Positions 48,781-63,716 of a DNA stretch of 64,000 nucleotides are shown piece after piece. How positions within the stretch are numbered: position 1 is the stretch's first letter; each line of letters begins with the position of its first letter. Made by a program: the position numbers and the translations under genes. The notes beneath the pieces are model-generated. The model had not been told where the DNA came from, made no database searches, and worked only from the letters and a program-made list of their open reading frames with translations. The DNA is from Actinoplanes flavus. Lineage in GTDB: Bacteria; Actinomycetota; Actinomycetes; Mycobacteriales; Micromonosporaceae. Location: the NCBI RefSeq assembly GCF_017592555.1, contig NZ_JAGFNS010000003.1, positions 65,646 to 129,645 on the forward strand, read 5' to 3'.

Positions 48781-49264
48781 GGATCATCGTGTCGCCGGGC
48801 GCGGCGAACCAGGCGGGGCCCTCCTCGGCCAGGGACGTGCGGATGCGGTGCAGCGCGTAGGGGTTGAGGTCCGGCAGGCCGTCCAGCGGGAACCAGCCGA
48901 CGGCCACCGACTCGGTGTCGTTGACCCGGGCGACGCCGGAGACCGCGCGGCAGCGGAACCAGGTGTTGACCATCTGGCAGTGGTCGCCGTTGGGGTAGGT
49001 CACCTCGTGCAGCGCCACCCCGGCCAGCCGGTCGATCGCCACCCGGACCGACGTCTCCTCCTCCACCTCCCGCACCACCGTGTCGGCCGGCTGCTCGCCG
49101 GGGTCCATCATCCCGGCGATCAGCGTCCAGCTGCCGTTGTCGCTGCGCTGGTGCAGGAGGATGTGGCCACGGTCGTCGAAGACCACGGCGGTCACCGACG
49201 GGAACATGATCAGGCCCGGGCCGGTCTTGGCGCGAAGCCCGGTGACGTATTCGGAAGCTGGCAC
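48770..49264 (-). CDS. NUDIX hydrolase
   Basis: This is about 164 residues. The Nudix box is GMMDPGEQPADTVVREVEEE, then TSV (about 63-85), with the terminal Gly of the classic EExGU replaced by Thr. The N-terminal SVTAVVFDDRGHILLHQR is typical of ADP-ribose or nucleotide-diphosphate pyrophosphatases. The substrate is not predictable. GTG 49264 was chosen for an upstream AGGG. GTG 49303 would be 13 residues longer. Confidence 0.85.
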   Translation of the reverse strand: MPASEYVTGLRAKTGPGLIMFPSVTAVVFDDRGHILLHQRSDNGSWTLIAGMMDPGEQPADTVVREVEEETSVRVAIDRLAGVALHEVTYPNGDHCQMVNTWFRCRAVSGVARVNDTESVAVGWFPLDGLPDLNPYALHRIRTSLAEEGPAWFAAPGDTMIPGW

Positions 49265-49283
49265 GTCGCCGACCCTAACCTGA

Positions 49284-49453
49284 CCGGGCGGCTGGCGCCG
49301 CACGGTCCGGCCCGGGCGGCTGACGCCGCACGGGCCACCTGGTCAAGCTCAACCCATACCGGGCGGCTGGCGCCGCACGGGCCACCTGGTCAAGGTCAAC
49401 CCGTACCGGGCGGCTGACGCCGCACGGGCCACCTGGTCGAGCTCAACCCAGGC
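49284..49453. repeat. 47-bp tandem repeat (3.6 copies) overlapping the end of the GGDEF gene
   Basis: Full copies begin at 49313, 49360 and 49407, with a truncated one at 49284. Each starts CGGGCGGCTGRCGCCGCACG. The last copy includes the stop codon of the GGDEF gene (49443-49445). Repeats are contiguous, without spacers. Confidence 0.88.
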
Positions 49454-50897
49454 TGACCGGTCCGGACAGGATGGCGCGGTTGCGGCCGGCCGCCTTGGCC
49501 GCGTACAGGGCCTCGTCGGCGTCGTGCAGCAGCGACTCCGGGTCGGGGTGGACGGCGGCCGCGGCGCCGATCGACACGGTCACCGACAGCAGCTCGCCGC
49601 CGATGTCGACGGGGAGGCCGGCCATCTCCTCGCGGAGGCGCTCGGCGAGGGCGTAGAGCTCGTCGGGACCGGTGTGCGGGGCCAGCACCACGAACTCCTC
49701 GCCGCCGTAGCGGGCGGTCACGCCGCCGGCCCGGCTGCCCGCGGCCAGTCGCCGGGCCACCTCGCGCAGCACCTGGTCGCCGGCCGGATGCCCGTACCCG
49801 TCGTTGACCTTCTTGAAGTGGTCGACGTCGATGATCAGCAGGCCGACGCCGTGGCCGCTGCGGGTGGCCCGGCGGCACTCGACGGCCAGCGCATGGGTGA
49901 AGTACCGGCGGGTGTGCAGGCCCGTCAGGCTGTCCGTGACGGCGGCCCGCCGCTGAGCGGTGACCAGGCCGTACATCCGGGCGAGCACGAGCAGGAACAT
50001 GACCGCGCAGGCCGCGCTGACCAGCGGCACGCTGATCGGCTCGCCACGCAGCCACTGGATGAACTGGACGCCCGGCGCCATCAGCACGGCGACGGCGAGG
50101 ACGCCGAGCCGGCCCGGTGAGGCGTCCGGCAGGGCGGTGTCGCTGCGCTGGGCGAATCTTCGCACGCCGGGGTGCAGGGCGGCCGCGCCGAGCAGCCCGA
50201 GCGACATCATCCACAGGGCGTCGAGGTAGGCCGCCTCGACCGAACCGCCGTCGGCGATGCCCTCCACCGCGTACGCCGTGTCCACGCCGAACATGACGGT
50301 GAGGCTGCCGAGGAGGAGCCAGAGGACCGGCCCGCGGGTGCCGGTGCCCATCACCAGGCGGATCGCCAGGATCAACATCATCAGATCCAGGACCGGGTAC
50401 GCCGACTGCGTCAGTTTCGCGTTGAGCGGCAGTTCCGAGTCGGAGGTCAGCGGCTGGAGCACGTAGATCCAGGTGAGCAGGCCGGCGCTGATCGACACGA
50501 CCAGGGCGTCGATGCCGCTCGGGATGTCCCAGCCGGGGGTGCGGCGCCGGATGAACACCAGCACGGCGGCGGAGAGCAGCAGGTAGGAGCCGAAGTAGAC
50601 GAGGTCGGCCGGCGTCGGCTCGAGGAAGTCGCCGAGCCAGTCGTCGCGGACCGTCATCCCGTCCGCGACGGCGTACAGCACCTGGGCCACGGCCAGCAGG
50701 AACCAGCCGGCCCGGTGCGGTGTCCGGTGCCGGAGCGTTCCGAACAGCACGGCGACCGGCACCCCGGCGCTGACCAGCATGTACGGGGCGACGGTCACCA
50801 GGTAGGAGGAGTCCGTCGCCCCGAGGCTCACCCGCAGGGCGACACAGGCCACCACCACGGCTGTCCAGGTGAGCACAGCCCACAGTTCTCGTCGCAC
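49443..50897 (-). CDS. Membrane diguanylate cyclase (GGDEF, YGGEEF active site)
   Basis: This is 484 residues. Eight to ten N-terminal helices (about 1-300) are followed by a GGDEF domain (about 320-480): DSLTGLHTRRYF, IIDVDHFKKVNDGYGHPAGD and active-site YGGEEFVVL. The inhibitory RxxD site expected just before it reads RAGG, so product inhibition is probably absent. It makes cyclic di-GMP from GTP. No EAL domain is present. GTG 50897 is the start. The 3' end is built into a 47-bp repeat. Confidence 0.9.
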   Translation of the reverse strand: MRRELWAVLTWTAVVVACVALRVSLGATDSSYLVTVAPYMLVSAGVPVAVLFGTLRHRTPHRAGWFLLAVAQVLYAVADGMTVRDDWLGDFLEPTPADLVYFGSYLLLSAAVLVFIRRRTPGWDIPSGIDALVVSISAGLLTWIYVLQPLTSDSELPLNAKLTQSAYPVLDLMMLILAIRLVMGTGTRGPVLWLLLGSLTVMFGVDTAYAVEGIADGGSVEAAYLDALWMMSLGLLGAAALHPGVRRFAQRSDTALPDASPGRLGVLAVAVLMAPGVQFIQWLRGEPISVPLVSAACAVMFLLVLARMYGLVTAQRRAAVTDSLTGLHTRRYFTHALAVECRRATRSGHGVGLLIIDVDHFKKVNDGYGHPAGDQVLREVARRLAAGSRAGGVTARYGGEEFVVLAPHTGPDELYALAERLREEMAGLPVDIGGELLSVTVSIGAAAAVHPDPESLLHDADEALYAAKAAGRNRAILSGPVSLG

Positions 50898-50980
50898 GTT
50901 AGGAAGAGTCCGGTACCGGAGTTGCTCCCCGGGTGCGGATCCGGGGGTCCTCTGGTGCCGCCGCCCCGGGCCTTACACGT

Positions 50981-51009
50981 TTGACATATGAGCGTGACAG
51001 TCTCAATGT
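50981..51009 (+). promoter_or_regulatory. Possible promoter of the GH63-type gene
   Basis: TTGACA at 50981-50986 is a consensus -35. A poor -10 (CAATGT, 51004-51009) lies 17 bases on. Transcription from about 51016 would leave a short leader before the ATG at 51035. Confidence 0.35.
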
Positions 51010-51034
51010 GATCGACTCCGAGACCGATCTGCGG

Positions 51035-53686
<2,652 letters not shown>

Positions 53687-53699
53687 TCATCGCTTGGAA

Positions 53700-53732
53700 G
53701 GCGCCGCCGCGCGGAACGCGGCGAAGGGCGCC
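53700..53732. terminator. GC-rich stem-loop after GH63-type gene
   Basis: GGCGCC (53700-53705) and GCCGCG (53706-53711) pair with CGCGGC (53717-53722) and GGCGCC (53727-53732), leaving a 4-base bulge. It lies between two convergent stops, with no U-tract. Confidence 0.55.
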
Positions 53733-53749
53733 TCCCACTACTGCTGACG

Positions 53750-54022
53750 TCAGTGGGCCTGGGTGACGATCACCTCGGCCACGTGGCGCAGCTGCTCGTG
53801 GTCGGGGTGGAAGCCGGCGGCGATGTCCGGGTGCAGGCCGGCCCGCGCCTGCTCCAGGAGCATGCGGGTGACCTGTTCGACGCTCTCCCCCGCGTACTGG
53901 TGGCGGACCTTGACGGTCGCGGCCTGGAGGGCGGAGCTGAGCTGCTCCTCCAGGGGACCGCGCAGTTTCTCCTCCACCGGGGTGAGCGTGCGGGGGTCGA
54001 GAGTGACATGCGGCTCGGCCAA
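53750..54022 (-). CDS. Small hypothetical protein, 90 residues
   Basis: I do not recognise it. It is mostly helical, with VEEKLRGPLEEQLSSALQAA, then a helix rich in Arg/Gln, and a C-terminal HPDIAAGFHPDHEQLRHVAE with several histidines. TTG 54022 was chosen because a perfect GGAGGG sits five bases upstream. The longer ATG frame to 54163 has no such site and a basic, non-coding-looking extension. It stands alone between metH and the GH63-type gene. Confidence 0.6.
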   Translation of the reverse strand: MAEPHVTLDPRTLTPVEEKLRGPLEEQLSSALQAATVKVRHQYAGESVEQVTRMLLEQARAGLHPDIAAGFHPDHEQLRHVAEVIVTQAH

Positions 54023-54175
54023 GGTTTCCCTCCGGAGGTCAGCGACGCCAGCCGGATACCCGTACATCCGGCGACGGTAAACCCGGCGGGGCCGGCTCCG
54101 CCCGCGTTTCACCTCGACGGAGGATCGGGGCGGTCCGGCCGTGCCACGGGCACTCCGCGGCACGGCCGGGCCCGC

Positions 54176-57781
<3,606 letters not shown>

Positions 57782-57788
57782 CGAGAAC

Positions 57789-57882
57789 ACCTCCGAGATC
57801 CCTGAGAAGTCGGAGGCGCCCTTGTTTCGGGTGGTTCACCGGTCGAGCGTGACGGGTGGGCCCCGCTGCAGCGCCTCTCGGC
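57789..57882 (-). promoter_or_regulatory. Probable SAH riboswitch controlling metH
   Basis: On the minus strand, GAGGCGC (57877-57871) pairs with GCGCCTC (57819-57813) as a closing stem. The stem encloses GCTGCAGCGG and further pairing typical of S-adenosylhomocysteine aptamers. CTCCGA (57815-57810) overlaps the 3' stem arm and can pair with TCGGAG (57796-57791), which holds the ribosome-binding site. Ligand-bound stem formation would free that site, an ON switch. SAH riboswitches upstream of metH are known. The call is by eye. Confidence 0.7.
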
Positions 57883-57907
57883 CGGACCGTCAACGATACC
57901 GACCCTT

Positions 57908-59545
57908 TCACTTCGCGTCCCCGTAGGCACCAACCACTGAGACGTCCAACGGGAAACGCACCGTGGTGGCGCCGAAGAGCAGACGGCCGGCCGATGCCGC
58001 GCTCGCGTGCACCGCCGCCACCACGCGGTCGGCCTGCTCGACCGGGCAGTGCACGACCACCTCGTCGTGCACGAACAGGACCAGCTCGGCGTCGGTGCCG
58101 GCCAGCTCGGTGCGCAGGGTGGCGAGCAGGACCAGCGCCCACTCGGCGGCCGTGGCCTGGATCACGAAGTTGCGGGTGAACCGGCCTCTCGCCCGGCCGG
58201 GTGGTGGGGCCACCTCGTCCGGGGGATCGAGCCCGGCCTCGCGCCACGACCCGGCCACCGGCGGGCAGGTCCGCCCGAGCCAGGAGCGGACCAGACCACC
58301 GGCCTCCCCGGTGCGGGCGGCGGCCTCCACGTAGTCGAAAGCGGTCGGGTAGTGGCGGCGGAGCACGGCGAGGGCCGGGATGGCGTCGCCGCCGGTCTGG
58401 CCGTACATGGCGCCGAGCAGGGCGATCTTGGCCTTGCCACGGTCGCCGTCGAACGAGTCGGCGGCCAGTGCGGCGTACAGATCCCCGGCGGCGGCGGCCC
58501 GGGCCAGGCGTTCGTCACCGGAGACGGCGGCCAGGACGCGGGGCTCCAGCTGGCCGGCGTCGGCGACCACGAAGGTGTGACCGGGATCGGCCACCACGGC
58601 CCGGCGCACCACCTTCGGGACCTGGAGGGCGCCGCCGCCCCGGGTCGCCCAGCGGCCGGAGACGACGCCTCCCGGGACGTACTCCGGGCGGAAGCGGCCG
58701 TCCCGCACCCAGGCGTCGCACCAGGCCCAGCCGTGCGCGGTCCAGATCCGGTACAGCTCCTTGAACGCCAGCAGCGGCGCGACCGCCGGATGGTCGACCC
58801 GGCGCAGCACCCAGCGGCGGGTGTTGGGGATCTCGATGCCGGCCCGGTGGAACGCGCGCACCACCTCGGCCGGCAGGTCGGGGTGCAGGCCGTGGGTGCC
58901 GAACGCGGCGTTGATCTCGGCGGTCAGCTCGGCGAGGCGGCGGGGCGGGCCCATCGGCTGCGGTGGGCCGAGCAGCTCACGCAACAGCTCGTCGTGGATG
59001 TCGGCGCGCCACGGCAGACCGGTGTGGCCCATCTCGGCGGCGATCAGGGCGCCGGCGGACTCGGCGGCCACCAGCATCCGGAACCGGCCGGGCTGACCGG
59101 TCCCGCTGATTCCGCGCGCCTGGTCCTCGTACACCTCGAGAAGGTCGGCGATCTCCACGCGCTCGGCCGGAACCGCGTCGAAGAGGGCGACCTGCGCGAA
59201 GCCCGGCGGTTCGGCGTCCGGCCGGGGCCGGTCCGGAGGGACCGGGAGGCCGCGCAGACGGGCGACGGCCGCGGCGAGCCCGCGTGGCTCACCCCACCGG
59301 CCCGCGTGGCCGAGCAGCAGCGCCTCGGTCAGCTCGAGATCGTGGCAGCGGGCCACCCGGACGCCGGCGCGCAGCAGGGCGGGGTAGACGTCGGTGGTCG
59401 AGGTCCACACCCAGCGTGGCTGCTCGGCGGCCTCCAGAGCGGCGACCGCGGCGGCCAGATCGGGGACGTGCCACCGCTCGCCTGAAGCGTGCCGGCCCAG
59501 ACGGCCACCGGGGCCGTCCGGGTCGGGAACCACCGCTACCAGCAC
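57908..59545 (-). CDS. PolA-family 3'-5' exonuclease/DNA polymerase-like protein
   Basis: This is 545 residues. The N-terminal 170 residues occupy the place of a 3'-5' exonuclease domain but look degenerate. The polymerase domain has motif A as VVADAGQLEPRVLAAVSGDE (normally DYSQIELR), an O-helix-like segment KIALLGAMYGQ, FTRNFVIQATAAEWA, and motif C FVHDEVVVHCP with both acidic residues. It lacks the 5' nuclease of DNA polymerase I. Such short actinobacterial PolA homologues coexist with full PolA, and their role (repair or gap filling) is unsettled. GTG 59545 was chosen. Upstream frame is antisense to the permease. Confidence 0.82.
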   Translation of the reverse strand: MLVAVVPDPDGPGGRLGRHASGERWHVPDLAAAVAALEAAEQPRWVWTSTTDVYPALLRAGVRVARCHDLELTEALLLGHAGRWGEPRGLAAAVARLRGLPVPPDRPRPDAEPPGFAQVALFDAVPAERVEIADLLEVYEDQARGISGTGQPGRFRMLVAAESAGALIAAEMGHTGLPWRADIHDELLRELLGPPQPMGPPRRLAELTAEINAAFGTHGLHPDLPAEVVRAFHRAGIEIPNTRRWVLRRVDHPAVAPLLAFKELYRIWTAHGWAWCDAWVRDGRFRPEYVPGGVVSGRWATRGGGALQVPKVVRRAVVADPGHTFVVADAGQLEPRVLAAVSGDERLARAAAAGDLYAALAADSFDGDRGKAKIALLGAMYGQTGGDAIPALAVLRRHYPTAFDYVEAAARTGEAGGLVRSWLGRTCPPVAGSWREAGLDPPDEVAPPPGRARGRFTRNFVIQATAAEWALVLLATLRTELAGTDAELVLFVHDEVVVHCPVEQADRVVAAVHASAASAGRLLFGATTVRFPLDVSVVGAYGDAK

Positions 59546-59577
59546 CGGGCCATTGTCGCCCGGGGGTATGACAACTT

Positions 59578-60477
59578 TTACTTGACCGCGCCCGCGGTCA
59601 GACCGGCCTGGATCTGCCGCTGGAAGATCGCATAGACCACGATCATCGGCAGGATGCTCAGGGTGAGCGCGGCGAACAGCGTCGACCACTCGGCGTGGTA
59701 ACCGGCCTGCGTGGAGATGTTCGCGATGCCCTGGGTGAGCACCCACTTCTGGTCGGCGCCCTGCCCCTGCATGATCACCAGCGGCAGCAGGTACTGGTTC
59801 CACTGCCCCACGATGTTGAAGATCGTGATGCTGACCAGGCCGGACTTCGCCATCGGCATCATGATCTGGAAGAACTTGCGGGTGTGCGAGGCGCCGTCGA
59901 CCGTCGCGGCCTCGTCGATCTCGTGCGGCAGCGTCCGGAAGAACGCGGCCAGGAAGAAGACGGTGAACGGCAGCGAGTAGGCGATGTAGACCAGGATCAG
60001 GCCGAGGTACGAGTTCAGCAGCCCCAGGTTCTTCAGGATGTGGAAGAGCGGGGCGAGCGCCATGAACGTCGGGAAGGCCAGACCGGAGACGAACAGGAAG
60101 TAGAGCACCCGGTTGCCGGGGAAGGTGTACCGGGCCAGCACGTAGGCGGCCATCGACCCGAACAGCATGGTGCCGGCGGTGCTGACCGCCACCACGAAGA
60201 CGCTGTTCAGGAAGTAGCGGCCGATGTGCGCCTGGTCCCACGCGGAGACGTAGGTCTCCAGCGAGAACGAGGCCGGCAGGGAGAACGGCTCACCCAGGAA
60301 GATCTCGGTGTTGGTCTTGAACGAGGCCAGCAGCACCCAGATCAGTGGTCCGGCGGTGACCAGAGCCCAGAAGACGAGGGCCACGTGGGCCAGGCCGTTG
60401 AAGGCGCGGACCTGACGGTGGATCTCCACCTTCTTCTGCGACTTCTTCTCGGAGACGGCCGCGGTCAAAGTGGTCAT
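59578..60477 (-). CDS. ngcG: Carbohydrate ABC permease, NgcG/MalG type
   Basis: This is 299 residues with six helices. The coupling loop is LPHEIDEAATVDGASHTRKFFQ (EAA motif) followed by MPMAKSGLVS. The C-terminus reads QIQAGLTAGAVK, the usual MalG ending. It is the last gene of a run with a MalF-type permease (11-base gap) and an NgcE-like binding protein, so it probably carries N-acetylglucosamine or chitobiose. No MsiK-type ATPase is nearby, as is usual in actinomycetes, where one ATPase serves many sugar importers. Confidence 0.82.
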   Translation of the reverse strand: MTTLTAAVSEKKSQKKVEIHRQVRAFNGLAHVALVFWALVTAGPLIWVLLASFKTNTEIFLGEPFSLPASFSLETYVSAWDQAHIGRYFLNSVFVVAVSTAGTMLFGSMAAYVLARYTFPGNRVLYFLFVSGLAFPTFMALAPLFHILKNLGLLNSYLGLILVYIAYSLPFTVFFLAAFFRTLPHEIDEAATVDGASHTRKFFQIMMPMAKSGLVSITIFNIVGQWNQYLLPLVIMQGQGADQKWVLTQGIANISTQAGYHAEWSTLFAALTLSILPMIVVYAIFQRQIQAGLTAGAVK

Positions 60478-60488
60478 GTGCGGGCCTC

Positions 60489-61388
60489 TCAGACGGCGTC
60501 ACGTCGCGTGACCCGCAGGGTCAGCGCGGCGAAGGTCAGGGTCAGGAAGAACAGCACCACGCCGAGCGCGGAGGCGTACCCGACCTGCGAGTACTCGAAG
60601 GTGTTGCGGTAGATCATCATGGCCAGCACCGAGGTCGCGCCGTCCGGGCCACCGCGGTCCACGGTCATGATGTTGATCAGGGCGAACGCGTCGAACGCGG
60701 CGATGCCCAGGTAGACCCACGCGGTCTGGATGGTGCCCCAGAGCAGCGGCAGGGTGATCCGGAAGAAGAGGGTGACCCGGGTGGCGCCGTCCAGCGCCGC
60801 GGCCTCGTAGATCTCGTGCTCGATCGAGCCCATGCCGGCCGAGAAGAGCACCACGTAGAAGCCGACCGCCTGCCAGACCAGCACCACCAGGATGCAGGTC
60901 AGCGCCCAGCGCTCGTCGGCCAGGAACAGCCACGGCGCCCAGGAGTCCGGGAGCAGGCCGTTGATCATGCCGCTCTTGTCCGAGGCGAACACCCGGCCGA
61001 AGATCACCGCGACGATGGCGAGGGCCATCAGCTGCGGGAAGAAGAAGATCACCCGGTAGACCTTGGAGCCCCAGACGCCGCGGGTCATGCCGCCCTTCGA
61101 TCCGCCGCCCACGTTCAGCAGGAACGCGAAGAGCAGACCGAGCGCGATCGTCACGATCGGCAGCAGCAGGAGCAGGTAACCGTTGTGCCGCAACGACTTC
61201 CAGAAGAGGTCGTCGTTCCACAGTTTGACGAAGTTGTCGAAGCCGACGTACTTGATCGGTCCGAACCCGGACCAGCTGGCCACGGACAGCTGGAAGGTCT
61301 GGATGTACGCCGCCACCACGAAGGTGGCGTAGAGCGCCACCGGCACGGCAAGGAAGCCGATGATGAAGGGGTACTTACCGTGCCGCAT
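60489..61388 (-). CDS. ngcF: Carbohydrate ABC permease, NgcF/MalF type
   Basis: This is 299 residues with six helices. The EAA loop is IEHEIYEAAALDGATRVTLF, then RITLPLLWGTIQTAW. The N-terminus is short, unlike E. coli MalF. It forms the membrane channel with the next permease. It starts 20 bases downstream of the binding-protein gene, with the second permease 11 bases after, consistent with one transcript. Confidence 0.82.
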   Translation of the reverse strand: MRHGKYPFIIGFLAVPVALYATFVVAAYIQTFQLSVASWSGFGPIKYVGFDNFVKLWNDDLFWKSLRHNGYLLLLLPIVTIALGLLFAFLLNVGGGSKGGMTRGVWGSKVYRVIFFFPQLMALAIVAVIFGRVFASDKSGMINGLLPDSWAPWLFLADERWALTCILVVLVWQAVGFYVVLFSAGMGSIEHEIYEAAALDGATRVTLFFRITLPLLWGTIQTAWVYLGIAAFDAFALINIMTVDRGGPDGATSVLAMMIYRNTFEYSQVGYASALGVVLFFLTLTFAALTLRVTRRDAV

Positions 61389-61408
61389 GGCGCTCTACCT
61401 CACTACTA

Positions 61409-62842
61409 CTAGCTACGGGTTTGCTTCTGGACCGAGGAGTCCTTGGCGAGCGCCTGTGAGGCGGCCTCCATCCGGTCACAGAACTTCTGCGCGTCGCCGC
61501 CCTTGAACATCAGGTCGTTGACGGCGCTCAGCGACTCGTCGCCGAGCTTCTTGTACCAGGTGTCGAACAGGTAGCCCATGAAGACGTCCTTGCCGGCCTT
61601 GTTCAGCGCCTCGTTGGCGCTGCTCAGGCCGGGGGACAGCTCGACACCGTCAGCGGCGCCGAGCACCACGGTCAGCGACTTGGTGAGCCTGGTGAACTCG
61701 GTCGCTGCCTCCTTGGAGAGCATGACCCGCAGGTACTCCATGCCGCCGCGCGGGTTCTTGCCCTTCGACGACGCGAAGTAGATCTCGCCGGCCGCGGCGT
61801 TCATCGCGGTCGCCGGGAGCTTGTCCGAGGCGGTGACGCTCGGGTACGGCGCGACCGCGTACTTGAAGGTCGGCGGGGTGTCCTTGGCCTGCTCGTTCTC
61901 CAGCCAGGAGCCGCACGGGTAGAAGGCGACCTTGTCCTGGTTCTGCTGGAGCTGGACCTCGGTGTGCTTGAGGCCGAGGAACGACTTGTCCAGGTACTTC
62001 TTGCCGACCTCGGCCCAGGCCTTGGCGGCCTCGAGGACGGCCGGGTTCGTCCACGCGCCGGGCTTCAGGTTGTCGATGTCCTTGAGGACCTGCTCGGTGC
62101 CGATCTTTCCGGCGCTGGTGAGCAGGGCACGGACCATGTAGTACGCGGCGTTCGCGCCGGCGTAGCCGAACGGGACGATGCCGGCGGCCTGGATCTTGTC
62201 GCAGAGGGTGATGAAGTCGGCCCAGGTGGCCGGCGGGGTCCAGCCGTTCTTCTCGAACAGGGTGGCGTTGTACCACATGCCGAAGACGGTGTACGAGTAG
62301 TTCAGCGCGTACGGCTTGCCGTTGTAGCTGCCCCACTCGGCGGTGCCCGGGACCAGCGTCTCCGCCACGGTCTTGCCGGGGATGTCGAAGGACGCGGCGG
62401 CGTACAGCTCGGTCAGGTCCTGGGCCTGGCCGGCCGCCACGATGGCGCCGAAGTCCATCATCTTGGCGCCGGAGTTGTTGATCATGTCGGGCGCGTCGCC
62501 GGCGTTGAGGCGCGGCTGAACGGTCGTCGAGATCTCCTGCGTCGCCGAGTAGGCGACCTTCGACTCCGGCCACTTCTTGTTGTAGATCGGGGTGTCGACG
62601 TCGGTGGCGTACTTGGTGCCCAGACCGCCGTCGAAGATCACGATCTCGATCGGCGCCTTCGGGTCGATGCCCAGCGGGTTGTCCGCGGACTTCGTACCGG
62701 TGGCCTGCTCGGTCGTGTCCTCGTCGCCCCCGCCCACACAGGCGCTGAGCATGCCGACCGCCGGGGTCGCCGCCAGGCCGACCGCGGCGGCGCGGCGCAG
62801 CAGGGTGCGGCGGTCCAGTTCGGAGTTCGTTATGTCAGACAT
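61409..62842 (-). CDS. ngcE: NgcE-like sugar-binding lipoprotein (N-acetylglucosamine/diacetylchitobiose type)
   Basis: This is 477 residues. A Tat-type lipoprotein signal is visible: DRRTLLRRAAAVGLAATPA, then lipobox LSAC near residue 35. The mature protein follows Streptomyces NgcE: KSADNPLGIDPKAPIEIVIF, LNAGDAPDMINNSGAKMM, SYTVFGMWYNATLFEKNGW, VPFGYAGANAAYYM and PCGSWLENE. It captures the sugar outside the membrane for the NgcF/NgcG permeases. The RRTLLRR twin arginine suggests folded export. The ligand is assumed from similarity. It starts 16 bases after another permease gene, so two transporter sets share the operon. Confidence 0.85.
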   Translation of the reverse strand: MSDITNSELDRRTLLRRAAAVGLAATPAVGMLSACVGGGDEDTTEQATGTKSADNPLGIDPKAPIEIVIFDGGLGTKYATDVDTPIYNKKWPESKVAYSATQEISTTVQPRLNAGDAPDMINNSGAKMMDFGAIVAAGQAQDLTELYAAASFDIPGKTVAETLVPGTAEWGSYNGKPYALNYSYTVFGMWYNATLFEKNGWTPPATWADFITLCDKIQAAGIVPFGYAGANAAYYMVRALLTSAGKIGTEQVLKDIDNLKPGAWTNPAVLEAAKAWAEVGKKYLDKSFLGLKHTEVQLQQNQDKVAFYPCGSWLENEQAKDTPPTFKYAVAPYPSVTASDKLPATAMNAAAGEIYFASSKGKNPRGGMEYLRVMLSKEAATEFTRLTKSLTVVLGAADGVELSPGLSSANEALNKAGKDVFMGYLFDTWYKKLGDESLSAVNDLMFKGGDAQKFCDRMEAASQALAKDSSVQKQTRS

Positions 62843-62858
62843 CGATGTCCTTTCGGGT

Positions 62859-63716
62859 TCAGCCCTTGACGGCGCCGGCCGTCAAACCGGTGGCGATGTT
62901 GCGCTGGATCAGGAGGAAGAACACCACCACCGGGATGGAGGTGATGATCGCACCGGCCATGAGAGGACCCCATGCGGTGCCACGTTCGGTCTGGTTGTAG
63001 AGCAGCCAGGCCATCAGGTTCTGGTTCTTCGGGTCGTTCAGCGTGTTGATGATGATGAATTCATTCCACGCCTGGATGAACCCGTAGACCGAGGTGGCGA
63101 CGAGACCGGGACCGGTGAGCGGCAGGATGATCCGCCAGAACACCTGGGCCCGGGTACAGCCGTCGATCATCGCGGCCTCGTCCAGCTCCCGCGGGATGCC
63201 GGAGATGAAGCCGCGCAGTGTCCACACCGTGTACGGCAGCAGCAGCACCAGGTAGACCAGCGCCACGCCGACGAGCGAGTTGGTGAGGTTGACGCTCTGG
63301 AGCATCAGGAAGAGCGGGATGAGCAGGGCCAGGAACGGCACCAGCTGGACCGCCAGGACGACCAGGATGATCGCCTTGCGGCCGTAGAAGCTGAACCGGG
63401 CGATCGCCAGCGCCGCCAGGAAGCCCACCACCAGCGCCGCGGCCACCGCCATCGCGGTGATGATCAGACCGTTGACCATGCTCGGGATGAACAGCTCCTC
63501 GCCGAGCGCCGACTTGAAGTTGTCCAGCGTGAAGTCGTGCGGCCAGAAGGTGGGTGTGAAGCTGCGGACCTCGCGGTCCGGCTTGAACGCCGTGTTGAGC
63601 ACCCAGTACACCGGGAAGATCATGATCAGACCGAAGACGATACCGGTGGCGTTCGCGAAGAACGTTCCGGTACGGCTACGTCCGACGGTGATCACACCAT
63701 CGTCGTGGCGGGCCAT
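62859..63716 (-). CDS. Carbohydrate ABC permease, MalG type (second transporter)
   Basis: This is 285 residues with six helices, EAA loop IPRELDEAAMIDGCTRAQVFWR then LPLTGPGLVATS, and C-terminus NIATGLTAGAVKG. It is a paralogue of the permease at 59578. Its ATG overlaps the upstream permease stop (TGATG). Together with the partial gene at the right edge it forms a second membrane pair of the same operon. Confidence 0.88.
   Translation of the reverse strand: MARHDDGVITVGRSRTGTFFANATGIVFGLIMIFPVYWVLNTAFKPDREVRSFTPTFWPHDFTLDNFKSALGEELFIPSMVNGLIITAMAVAAALVVGFLAALAIARFSFYGRKAIILVVLAVQLVPFLALLIPLFLMLQSVNLTNSLVGVALVYLVLLLPYTVWTLRGFISGIPRELDEAAMIDGCTRAQVFWRIILPLTGPGLVATSVYGFIQAWNEFIIINTLNDPKNQNLMAWLLYNQTERGTAWGPLMAGAIITSIPVVVFFLLIQRNIATGLTAGAVKG

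Noticed and set aside
49284..49453. CRISPR-like array of 47-bp repeats
   Set aside because: The units are contiguous with no unique spacers and no cas genes are present.
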